From contig UQJE01000059.1 in the NCBI GenBank assembly GCA_900541345.1, positions 1 to 16,375 of the forward strand: a stretch of 16,375 bases of DNA, read 5' to 3'. This DNA is from an uncultured Blautia sp. Lineage in GTDB: Bacteria; Bacillota; Clostridia; Lachnospirales; Lachnospiraceae. The translations under genes and the position numbers were made by a program. Positions 1-6,619 of this stretch are shown here, piece by piece; within the stretch, counting starts at the first letter, position 1, and each line of letters begins with the position of its first letter. Under the pieces are notes generated by a model. It did not search any database and had not been told where the DNA came from. It saw nothing but the letters and a program-made list of their open reading frames with translations.

Positions 1-158
1 TGAATAATTTCGAAGAAACAGTTTCTGAGTCTGAAGAGACCAAAGAGGAAGTTTCTGAATGTGAAACTTCCAAAGATGAAATTCCCGGAGACAATGACAG
101 GAATGAAGACGGGGATATACAGGAAGAAAATCCGGAAGAAAAAACAGAGAAAGAATAA
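1..158 (+). CDS. C-terminal end of an unidentified acidic-tailed protein (partial)
   Basis: An open frame enters from the left edge (codons in register with position 3) and stops at TAA 156-158. About 51 residues are visible and they are almost wholly Glu, Asp, Lys, Ser and Asn, with repeated E-E-x-x-x-E runs such as VSESEETKEEVSE and a lysine/glutamate end. This is a low-complexity, highly charged tail, so it says nothing about the function of the protein. A near-perfect terminator hairpin starts at the stop codon, which supports this frame as the real gene end over the basic frame-1 reading of the same DNA. Identity is unknown. Confidence 0.6.
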   Translation, partial: NNFEETVSESEETKEEVSECETSKDEIPGDNDRNEDGDIQEENPEEKTEKE

Positions 159-204
159 AAAAGTGCAGGCTTACAGGAGGTATCCCGTAAGACCTGCACT
201 TTTT
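157..204 (+). terminator. Intrinsic terminator of the upstream gene
   Basis: The arm 157-174 (AAAAAGTGCAGGCTTAC) pairs with 187-204 (GTAAGACCTGCACTTTTT) with a single bulged A. The loop is 12 nt (175-186) and a T-run lies at 200-204. The hairpin begins at the stop codon of the partial upstream gene and isolates the dcw cluster from it. Because the arms end in A-run and T-run it could act in both directions. Confidence 0.85.
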
Positions 205-311
205 AAGATACATAACTTCAGTATGCGGCAGTACCAGCGATATTGGTATGTTTAATAGGGCGTGGATTTTATAAGAAAAATTTTTAAAACGAAAAAAACT
301 TGGATTTCCCC

Positions 312-340
312 TTGTAATTTCCCCTTGGATAGTTTAGAAT
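312..340 (+). promoter_or_regulatory. Sigma-A-type promoter of the mraZ operon
   Basis: TTGTAA (312-317) and TAGAAT (335-340) are separated by exactly 17 bp. A-tracts at 272-298 sit where an UP element would be. The expected start point, about 347, lies just before the first MraZ box at 350. An exact 11-bp direct repeat (ATTTCCCCTTG at 304-314 and 317-327) overlaps the -35 region and could be an extra regulator site. The hexamers are read by eye and no start site is known. Confidence 0.6.
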
Positions 341-349
341 AATCACATA

Positions 350-395
350 AGTGGTAGAAAGTGGAGAATAGTGGTGGCAAATGGGGACCCAGTGG
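350..395 (+). promoter_or_regulatory. MraZ operator: five phased AGTGG boxes
   Basis: AGTGG occurs at 350-354, 360-364 and 370-374, a one-mismatch copy AATGG at 380-384, and AGTGG again at 391-395. The steps are 10, 10, 10 and 11 bp, i.e. one helical turn. MraZ is a ring-forming AbrB-fold regulator. In E. coli it binds TGGGN repeats separated by 5 bp (10-bp period) upstream of mraZ, and in Mycoplasma it binds AAAGTG-type repeats. Position just downstream of the predicted start and upstream of mraZ fits autoregulation. The link to this MraZ is inference from that precedent plus the visible periodicity. Confidence 0.85.
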
Positions 396-420
396 TGTCA
401 TATATCATTTCCGCCTGTAA

Positions 421-449
421 GAAAATGTGAAGGGGAGAATCACATTTTC
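421..449 (+). other. Perfect hairpin in the mraZ 5' leader
   Basis: GAAAATGTGA (421-430) is exactly complementary to TCACATTTTC (440-449) around a 9-nt loop (431-439) holding a Shine-Dalgarno-like AGGGGAG. It ends 18 nt before the mraZ ATG and has no T-run, so it is not a terminator. It could affect translation or mRNA stability, or exist as a DNA palindrome for a protein. Function unknown. Confidence 0.6.
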
Positions 450-467
450 CGGGAGTAGGTGATTTAC

Positions 468-899
468 ATGTTCATGGGAGAATACAATCATACAATAGAC
501 GCGAAGGGGCGTCTGATCATTCCTGCTAAATTCAGGGAGCTTCTGGGAACAGAATTTGTTCTCACAAGAGGATTAGATGGTTGTCTTTTTATTTATCCTG
601 TAGATGAATGGAAAGCCTTTGAACAGAAATTGCGAGCTTTGCCACTTACAAATAAAAACGCAAGAACCTTCTCACGGTTCTTTGTTGCAGGCGCTGCCAT
701 GTGTGAACTGGACAGGCAGGGGAGAGTTTTAGTGCCGCAGACATTGCGGGAGTTTGCCGGTCTGGAAAAGGACGTGGTTCTGACAGGTAATTTGGACAGA
801 ATCGAAGTCTGGAGCAAAGATAAGTGGAGCGAAAACTGCGATTATGACGATATGAATGAGATTGCAGAAAGTATGCAGGATATGGGTATCGTCATTTAA
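468..899 (+). CDS. mraZ: Transcriptional regulator MraZ
   Basis: MraZ is the DNA-binding regulator of dcw clusters and binds repeat boxes upstream of its own gene. The 143-residue product has the expected two SpoVT/AbrB-like half domains, marked by D-A-K-G-R at residues 11-15 and D-R-Q-G-R at 82-86, and is close in sequence and length to the Bacillus protein. The ATG at 468 is chosen over an in-frame GTG at 459: the family starts M-F-M-G-E-Y, and the Shine-Dalgarno AGGTG (457-461), which overlaps that GTG, is 6 nt before this ATG. It is the first gene of the operon, 35 bp before rsmH, and lies directly downstream of five phased AGTGG boxes, its likely own operator. Confidence 0.97.
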   Translation: MFMGEYNHTIDAKGRLIIPAKFRELLGTEFVLTRGLDGCLFIYPVDEWKAFEQKLRALPLTNKNARTFSRFFVAGAAMCELDRQGRVLVPQTLREFAGLEKDVVLTGNLDRIEVWSKDKWSENCDYDDMNEIAESMQDMGIVI

Positions 900-934
900 G
901 CAATGCGTAGAGTCTAATCCAACAGGAGACGGAG

Positions 935-1870
935 ATGGAATTTAAACACAAATCTGTATTACTGAAAGAAACCATAGACGGTTTAAAGGTAAAGCCGGAC
1001 GGTGTCTACGTGGATGGTACTTTAGGAGGAGCGGGACATGCCCTTGAGGTATGTAAGAAACTTTCTGCCAAGGGGAGATTTATTGGCATAGATCAAGACC
1101 AGGACGCAATAGTTGCTGCGAGTGAAAGGTTGGCTGCCTGTGAACAGGCGATGATCATTCGCAGCAACTATTGTTACATGGTAGAGGAACTTCGCGCCCG
1201 CGGTATCACAAAAGTAGACGGCATCCTTCTGGACTTGGGTGTTTCTTCTTATCAGCTTGATAATGAGGAGCGGGGTTTTACCTACCGTACTGACGCGCCC
1301 CTTGATATGCGTATGGACCAGAGACAGAGCCAGACGGCAGGGGACATCGTAAATGGTTACGAAGAAAAAGAATTATACCGTATCATTCGTGATTACGGCG
1401 AAGATAAATTTGCGAAGAATATTGCGAAACACATTGTCGCGGCAAGACAAAATGGCCCGATTGAGACAACAGGACAGCTTACAGAAATTATAAGAAGGGC
1501 AATACCCATGAAGATGCAGGCAACAGGAGGACACCCGGCAAAGAGGACATTCCAGGCAATTCGTATAGAGCTGAATAGAGAACTGGACGTGCTCAGGGAT
1601 TCTCTTGACGGAATGATCGATTTGCTTGATGACGGAGGCAGGCTTTGTATCATTACCTTCCATTCGCTGGAGGACCGGATTGTGAAGACAATTTTCCGGA
1701 AAAATGAAAACCCATGTACCTGTCCGCCGGAATTTCCTGTATGCGTGTGTGGTAAGAAGTCGAAAGGCCGTGTAATCACCAGAAAACCAATTCTTCCAGG
1801 AGAAGAGGAAATGGAGGAAAACCCTCGTTCCAAGAGCGCAAAGCTTCGGATTTTTGAAAGAAAGATATAA
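935..1870 (+). CDS. rsmH: 16S rRNA (cytosine(1402)-N(4))-methyltransferase RsmH (MraW)
   Basis: RsmH uses S-adenosylmethionine to N4-methylate C1402 in the decoding centre of 16S rRNA. The 311-residue protein has normal family length. Visible motifs are the SAM loop G-T-L-G-G-A-G-H (28-35), the acidic G-I-D-Q-D (51-55), the D-G-I-L-L-D-L-G-V-S-S block (95-105), the P-L-D-M-R-M segment (122-127) and I-T-F-H-S-L-E-D-R (240-248). Near the C-terminus are two C-x-C pairs (C261/C263 and C270/C272). AGGAG at 924-928 is 6 nt before the ATG. Its place between mraZ and ftsL is the standard one in Firmicutes and the gene looks intact. Confidence 0.97.
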   Translation: MEFKHKSVLLKETIDGLKVKPDGVYVDGTLGGAGHALEVCKKLSAKGRFIGIDQDQDAIVAASERLAACEQAMIIRSNYCYMVEELRARGITKVDGILLDLGVSSYQLDNEERGFTYRTDAPLDMRMDQRQSQTAGDIVNGYEEKELYRIIRDYGEDKFAKNIAKHIVAARQNGPIETTGQLTEIIRRAIPMKMQATGGHPAKRTFQAIRIELNRELDVLRDSLDGMIDLLDDGGRLCIITFHSLEDRIVKTIFRKNENPCTCPPEFPVCVCGKKSKGRVITRKPILPGEEEMEENPRSKSAKLRIFERKI

Positions 1871-1885
1871 AAGGGGCAGTACAAA

Positions 1886-2452
1886 ATGGCGAATACAAAC
1901 CAAGCAGAGACAGCCAGAAGAAGACGGAACAGTGCCGGGAACGCAGGAAGAATCTATGTAGAGGGCAGCGCAGTAAGAAGACTTGCAGAAGAACCTGTAA
2001 GGAATTATCCGGACAGGCAGAGACAGGAAGCAGTCAGAAGGGCGAGAGCAGCCCGGCAAAAAACTGCGCGTCCGGAAAGCTACAGAGAAGTCAGCAGGGC
2101 AACGCAGAAAAACAGAGAGCGCGCAATGGGAATGGGGAAAGGCTATGTGATATTTATAGTGGCTGTTTCCGCGGCAATTCTTTTTTTCTGTATTCACTAT
2201 CTTCAGCTCAAGGCGGAGATTACTGCCAGCATGAAGGAGGTTGCTGTTCTGGAATCGGAACTTACTCAGCTTAAAGAAGATAACGACGCATATTATAGTC
2301 AGGTAACCTCGAATGTTGACCTGGATACTATTCGAAAAATTGCAATTGGACGCCTTGGTATGAGCTATCCCACGAAAGAACAGGTAATGACATATACAAC
2401 AGAAGGAAACAGCTATGTAAGACAGTATCAGGATATTCCAAACACAAATTAG
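1886..2452 (+). CDS. ftsL: FtsL/DivIC-type septum protein
   Basis: This is a small bitopic division protein of 188 residues, placed exactly where ftsL lies in dcw clusters, 15 bp after rsmH and 12 bp before a class B PBP. The first 82 residues are a long, Arg-rich, presumably disordered cytoplasmic region. One membrane span follows at about 86-104, then a predicted coiled coil (about 107-135, with spaced Leu/Ile/Val) and a short outer region containing I-G-R-L-G-M-S-Y-P (154-162), a signature of FtsL/DivIC proteins. FtsL pairs with DivIC and DivIB/FtsQ to activate the septal synthase. Assignment to FtsL rather than DivIC rests on position. The basic N-terminus is much longer than in Bacillus FtsL. 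AAGGGG (1871-1876) precedes the ATG. Confidence 0.85.
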   Translation: MANTNQAETARRRRNSAGNAGRIYVEGSAVRRLAEEPVRNYPDRQRQEAVRRARAARQKTARPESYREVSRATQKNRERAMGMGKGYVIFIVAVSAAILFFCIHYLQLKAEITASMKEVAVLESELTQLKEDNDAYYSQVTSNVDLDTIRKIAIGRLGMSYPTKEQVMTYTTEGNSYVRQYQDIPNTN

Positions 2453-2464
2453 GCAGGTGATTGA

Positions 2465-4708
2465 TTGGCTACGACAGGAAAAAAAAGAAGGAAACCAACC
2501 CGAAAAATTAATCTGGTTATGAGAAAAAAGCTGGTAATGCTGTTTTGTGCAGTGTTGCTGGCTTTAGTCGCTTTGACAGCAAGAATTACCTATATTAATG
2601 CGACGAGCGGGAGCAAATACAAAAAGCAGGTCTTAAGTCAGGCGCAGCAGAGATATGAAAACCGTGTTCTTCCTGCAAGAAGAGGAGATATTTATGACAG
2701 AAACGGAAATCTTCTTGCTACAAGCAATAAGGTTTACAATGTAATTCTGGACTGTAAGGCAGTAAATGAACAAGAAGAATATACAGAACCGACTGTCCGG
2801 GCGCTAGTGGATGTTCTGGGACTGGATGAGAAGGAAATACGTTCCAGACTTTCTGCTGAGGATACAAAAAACAGTCAGTATCAGATTTTGAAAAAGCAGA
2901 TTTCTATGGATGAAAAGAAGGCCTTTGAGGAAGCGACAGAAATTCCGGAAGATGTGGAAGAGAGCGGGCTTACAAAGGCAGAGATAAAAGAGAGAAACAA
3001 TGTAAAGGGTGTATGGTTCGAGGAAGATTATTTGAGAATTTACCCCTTTAATGAATCTGCCTGCGATACTATCGGTTTCACACTTTCAAGAGATGTGGCA
3101 GATATAGGACTGGAAAGCTATTATAACAGCACCCTGATGGGAGCTGATGGAAGACAGTACGGATATTTTAACAACAATGCTGACGTAGAACAGACGATTA
3201 TAGAGCCTGTAAACGGCAGGAGCATCGAGACGTCCCTTGATATTGGCGCACAGCAGATTGTGGAGAAATACGTCAACGCATTCAATGAAAAAATGGGTGC
3301 AAAGCACGTTGGAGTCATTGTGGAAGATCCTTCCACAGGAGAAATTATCGCTATGGACGGAGGAGACAGGTATGATCTGAATAACCCGAGAGATTTATCA
3401 GGTGTGTACTCCAAAGAAGAGATTAAGGCGATGAATGACGAACAGACGGTGGAAGCTTTAAACGGAATGTGGAGCAACTACTGTGTCACGGATGCATTTG
3501 AACCCGGTTCTGTTGTTAAGCCCATTGTAATGGCAGGAGCTCTGGAAAAAGGAAAAATTTCTGAGTCAGATACATTTTTATGTGACGGTCTTGAGATTTT
3601 TGGCGCAAATGGAGAAACGCCGATTAAGTGTGCCGTTTATCCGGATGCTCACGGAACGGAGACTCTTGGAGAAGTTATTGCCAACTCCTGTAATGACGGT
3701 ATGATGCAGATTGGGGCAAAAATGGGAAGCGAGCAGTTTATTAAAGCGCAGAGTCTTTTTAACTTCGGAGCAAGAACAGGCATCGATCTTCCAAATGAAG
3801 GCTCCGGTATTATTCATACAGAAGATACTATGGGAGAGACTGAGCTTGCCTGTTCCGCTTTCGGACAGGGTTATACCTGTACGATGATACAGGAGATTAA
3901 TGCTCTTTGCTCCGTTATAAACGGAGGATATTATTATCAGCCCCATCTTGTGACAAAAATCAAAGATGCAAATGGCGGAATTGTAAAAACTTTTTCACCT
4001 ACTCTTTTAAAACAGACCATTTCTTCTAATATCTCTGCTGATATCAGAAGCTATATGGAACTCAGTGTACAGCAGGGTACGAGCCACTATTCCAAAGTAC
4101 AGGGATACAGTTCAGGCGGTAAAACAGGTACAGCAGAAAAATTCCCCCGTGGAAATGGAAAATATCTCGTTTCCTTCATTGGTTTTGCACCGGTGGAGGA
4201 GCCGGAGGTTGTCATTTACGTAGTGGTGGACGAGCCGAATGCAGAGGATCAGGCGACAAGCCGCTATCCGCAGTATATTGCCCAGGGAATTCTGTCAGAA
4301 CTGCTGCCTTATCTGAATATTGCTCCAGACGAAATTACGGACGGAACGGTTCCACAGACAGAGCTGTGGGAAGGATTTGCCGGTTATCTGAAAAATCCGG
4401 TTGGAAGTAATGTGGACGAAAATGGAAATCTTGTAGATGATAAGGGGAATCTCATTGACTGGGATGGAAACCGCATTGACGAAAACGGCTATCTTCTCAA
4501 TGAGGACGGCAGCTACCAGGTGAATGAAAATGGAGAATATATAAAATCTGAAAATCTGGGAAGTTATGGAAATACAGAGGGAGACGGCATTTTAGACGGT
4601 GTGTCAAATGCAGGAGCGCCAGGACCTCTGGAAGACGATTCGGAGCCTGTGGAAGGAAACGATATGGAAAGCGAAGGTCTTACCAATGAGGAGGCAGGCC
4701 TGGAATAA
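2465..4708 (+). CDS. ftsI: Class B penicillin-binding protein (FtsI/PBP2B-like), with repeat tail
   Basis: This is a membrane-anchored D,D-transpeptidase that crosslinks septal peptidoglycan. The 747-residue product has a basic N-terminus, one membrane span (about 22-44), a PBP dimerisation domain starting near R-R-G-D-I-Y-D-R (72-79), and a transpeptidase domain with S-V-V-K (349-352, catalytic Ser349), S-C-N (408-410) and K-T-G (553-555). The TTG at 2465 is supported by AGGTG at 2455-2459; the first internal ATG (2519) has no Shine-Dalgarno. After the catalytic domain comes a tail of more than 100 residues in place of PASTA domains: six short D-x-N-G-type repeats (651-693), then a Glu/Asp/Gly-rich end. 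Tandem arrangement with the next PBP recalls pbpB-spoVD of Bacillus; the place beside ftsL argues that this copy is the vegetative FtsI. Confidence 0.92.
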   Translation: MATTGKKRRKPTRKINLVMRKKLVMLFCAVLLALVALTARITYINATSGSKYKKQVLSQAQQRYENRVLPARRGDIYDRNGNLLATSNKVYNVILDCKAVNEQEEYTEPTVRALVDVLGLDEKEIRSRLSAEDTKNSQYQILKKQISMDEKKAFEEATEIPEDVEESGLTKAEIKERNNVKGVWFEEDYLRIYPFNESACDTIGFTLSRDVADIGLESYYNSTLMGADGRQYGYFNNNADVEQTIIEPVNGRSIETSLDIGAQQIVEKYVNAFNEKMGAKHVGVIVEDPSTGEIIAMDGGDRYDLNNPRDLSGVYSKEEIKAMNDEQTVEALNGMWSNYCVTDAFEPGSVVKPIVMAGALEKGKISESDTFLCDGLEIFGANGETPIKCAVYPDAHGTETLGEVIANSCNDGMMQIGAKMGSEQFIKAQSLFNFGARTGIDLPNEGSGIIHTEDTMGETELACSAFGQGYTCTMIQEINALCSVINGGYYYQPHLVTKIKDANGGIVKTFSPTLLKQTISSNISADIRSYMELSVQQGTSHYSKVQGYSSGGKTGTAEKFPRGNGKYLVSFIGFAPVEEPEVVIYVVVDEPNAEDQATSRYPQYIAQGILSELLPYLNIAPDEITDGTVPQTELWEGFAGYLKNPVGSNVDENGNLVDDKGNLIDWDGNRIDENGYLLNEDGSYQVNENGEYIKSENLGSYGNTEGDGILDGVSNAGAPGPLEDDSEPVEGNDMESEGLTNEEAGLE
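4415..4543 (+). repeat. Tandem 7-residue D-x-N-G repeats in the PBP tail
   Basis: Residues 651-693 of the first PBP are six units in a row: DENGNLV, DDKGNLI, DWDGNRI, DENGYLL, NEDGSYQV and NENGEYI. The pattern is [DN]-x-[NDK]-G-x-x-[VIL], with one unit one residue longer. The segment lies outside the membrane, after the transpeptidase domain. No named domain is recognised; the spacing of Asp/Asn and Gly resembles turn-rich, possibly metal- or wall-binding repeats, but that is speculation. Confidence 0.85.
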
Positions 4709-4710
4709 AT

Positions 4711-4740
4711 GAATACCCTGACAGAGAAAAGTCATATATT
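4711..4740 (+). promoter_or_regulatory. Sigma-E-like promoter before the second PBP
   Basis: GAATACC (4711-4717) and CATATATT (4733-4740) are separated by 15 bp. This fits the mother-cell sigma-E pattern known from Bacillus (-35 KMATATT, -10 CATACAHT, spacer 14-15) at 5 of 7 and 7 of 8 positions. spoVD is under sigma-E in Bacillus. A start near 4748 would skip the first arm of the overlapping terminator hairpin. A sigma-A reading is also possible on the same DNA (CTGACA 4718-4723, 16 bp, TAAAAT 4740-4745). Confidence 0.5.
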
Positions 4741-4772
4741 AAAATGATAATCTCTGCCGGGGTTTTTGTTTT
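4716..4772 (+). terminator. Terminator-like hairpin between the two PBP genes
   Basis: Arm 4716-4727 (CCCTGACAGAGA) pairs with 4751-4762 (TCTCTGCCGGGG) with one mismatch and one G-U pair. The 23-nt loop can partly close itself (TCAT 4732-4735 with ATGA 4744-4747). A T-rich run TTTTTGTTTT (4763-4772) follows and ends directly at the next start codon. It would end or weaken read-through from the first PBP into the second, and it contains the only Shine-Dalgarno-like bases (GGGG 4759-4762) of the second gene. Confidence 0.6.
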
Positions 4773-6536
4773 ATGAAAAGAAACAGGACGTTCCATAGAA
4801 AAAAAGTGTGGCTTGTATTTTCTGTCTGCTTTTTTATTATGGCAGGACTTATAGGAAGGCTTGTATACCTGATGGGATTTCGCTCAGATTACTATTATGA
4901 AAAGGCACAGGATCTTCACGAGAGAGAAAGAGATATCAAGGCAGCAAGAGGACGCATACTGGATGCAAATGGAAAGATACTGGCAGATAATAGGCCGGTT
5001 TGTACTGTTTCGGTCATACACAGCCAGATAAAAGAACCGGAAAAGGTGATTTCTGTGCTTTCAAAGGAACTGAAAATGAAGGAGAAGGATGTACGGAGAC
5101 GAGTAGAAAAGGTTTCGTCTATCGAGCGTATTAAGACAAATGTGGAGAAGGAGACGGGAGATGCCATTCGGGAGTACGGACTTTCCGGTGTAAAAGTCGA
5201 TGAAGATTATAAAAGATATTATCCGTACGGCTCTCTTGCCTCAAAAGTTCTTGGTTTTACAGGGGGAGATAATCAGGGGATTATAGGGCTTGAGGTAAAA
5301 TATGAGGATGTTTTAAAAGGAGAGCCGGGAAAAATCCTGACTACAACAGACGCAAGGGGAGTGGAGCTTAAGGAAATGGGAGAGGGCAGAGAGATGCCGG
5401 TTCCTGGAAATGACCTGCAGATCAGCCTTGATGCCAGCGTTCAGGAATATGTACAGCAGGCAGCCTTAAAGGTAATGGAGGAAAAGCAGGCGGAGCGAGT
5501 TTCTATTTTGCTTATGAATCCTCAAAACGGAGAGATTTATGCCTGCGTTAATGTGCCGGAATTTGATTTAAACGAGCCTTTTAAGCTGAATACAGGAGAG
5601 AATACATCTGGGGTTACGGGGGAAAAGAAGCAGGATTTACTGAATCGGATGTGGAGAAATCCCTGTTTAAATGATACGTATGAGCCGGGCTCTACTTTTA
5701 AAATTATCACCATGTCCGCAGGACTTGAGGAAGGCGTAGTATCTGCAGACGACCATTTTTTCTGCCCTGGTTATAAAATTGTGGAGGACAGAAGAATCCG
5801 ATGTGCCAGAAGAACGGGGCACGGTGCGGAAACTTTTGTGCAGGGGGCGCAGAATTCCTGTAATCCTGTTTTTATAGAGGTAGGGCTTCGCCTTGGAGTG
5901 GAGAATTATTATAAATATTTCCGGCAGTTTGGACTGATGGAAAAAACAGGAGTGGATCTTCCGGGAGAGGCAGGAACGATTATGCACAAAATGGAAAATA
6001 TGGGTGAGGTGGAGCTTGCCACTGTTGCGTTCGGGCAGTCTTTTCAGATTACGCCCATTCAGCTTGCGTCAACGGTAAGCGGGCTTATTAACGGGGGAAA
6101 CAGAGTAACGCCTCATTTTGGGGTTACTGTGAGAAGCAGCGACGGGACAAAGGCACAGAAAATAGAATACCCTCCGGAAAAAAGAATTGTATCGCAGGAA
6201 ACTTCGGAGACAGTGCGGAGAATTCTGGAAACTGTCGTTTCAGAAGGTTCCGGAAAAAACGCAAAAATAGAAGGTTATTCTATAGGAGGAAAGACAGCTA
6301 CATCCCAGACGCTTCCGCGAAGCGCAAACAGGTATATCTCGTCTTTTCTGGGATTTGCTCCGGCAGAAAATCCGCAGATTCTGGGGCTTTGTATCATTCA
6401 CAATCCTCAGGGCATTTATTATGGAGGGACTATAGCGGCGCCGGTGATTCGAAGCATTTTTGAAAATGTGCTGCCATATATGGGAATTGAAAAAACAGAG
6501 CCGCAAGAGGAGGAGAAGACAGCCAAAGAGGGTTGA
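4773..6536 (+). CDS. spoVD: Class B penicillin-binding protein, SpoVD-like
   Basis: This is a second monofunctional D,D-transpeptidase of 587 residues. It has a basic N-terminus, one membrane span (about 12-35), a dimerisation domain from A-R-G-R-I-L-D (58-64), and a transpeptidase domain with S-T-F-K (307-310, catalytic Ser307) and S-C-N (362-364). The third motif reads K-T-A (507-509) where the family has K-T-G. It ends soon after the catalytic domain with a short Glu/Lys tail, so no PASTA domain is present. The ATG lies 10 nt after GGGG in the arm of a terminator-like hairpin, so translation from a read-through transcript should be poor. A sigma-E-like promoter in the 64-bp gap, and the tandem position after an FtsI-like gene, suggest the spore-cortex PBP SpoVD. 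A vegetative role cannot be excluded. Confidence 0.88.
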   Translation: MKRNRTFHRKKVWLVFSVCFFIMAGLIGRLVYLMGFRSDYYYEKAQDLHERERDIKAARGRILDANGKILADNRPVCTVSVIHSQIKEPEKVISVLSKELKMKEKDVRRRVEKVSSIERIKTNVEKETGDAIREYGLSGVKVDEDYKRYYPYGSLASKVLGFTGGDNQGIIGLEVKYEDVLKGEPGKILTTTDARGVELKEMGEGREMPVPGNDLQISLDASVQEYVQQAALKVMEEKQAERVSILLMNPQNGEIYACVNVPEFDLNEPFKLNTGENTSGVTGEKKQDLLNRMWRNPCLNDTYEPGSTFKIITMSAGLEEGVVSADDHFFCPGYKIVEDRRIRCARRTGHGAETFVQGAQNSCNPVFIEVGLRLGVENYYKYFRQFGLMEKTGVDLPGEAGTIMHKMENMGEVELATVAFGQSFQITPIQLASTVSGLINGGNRVTPHFGVTVRSSDGTKAQKIEYPPEKRIVSQETSETVRRILETVVSEGSGKNAKIEGYSIGGKTATSQTLPRSANRYISSFLGFAPAENPQILGLCIIHNPQGIYYGGTIAAPVIRSIFENVLPYMGIEKTEPQEEEKTAKEG

Positions 6537-6561
6537 TAAATAAGCAAAAAAGCCTTATACT
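6533..6561 (+). promoter_or_regulatory. Sigma-A promoter before mraY
   Basis: TTGATA (6533-6538) overlaps the stop codon of the second PBP, and TATACT (6556-6561) follows after exactly 17 bp. Both hexamers are near consensus. The predicted start is about 6568, giving a leader of about 50 nt to mraY. It would restore growth-phase transcription of mraY and murD downstream of the hairpin between the PBPs. Confidence 0.7.
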
Positions 6562-6619
6562 AGAAAGTGTTTCAAGAGCAATAAAAATAAAAAACGAAAG
6601 AATTAAATGAGGTGTGAGA

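Noticed and set aside
61..255. 64-codon + strand frame with a very basic product
   Set aside because: It overlaps the acidic gene end in another frame and runs straight through the terminator hairpin; the acidic frame stops exactly where the hairpin begins.
1373..2197. 274-codon minus-strand frame opposite rsmH and ftsL
   Set aside because: It lies wholly opposite two well-supported genes, has no recognisable domain, and its product is the Cys/Phe/Ser-rich type expected of a shadow frame.
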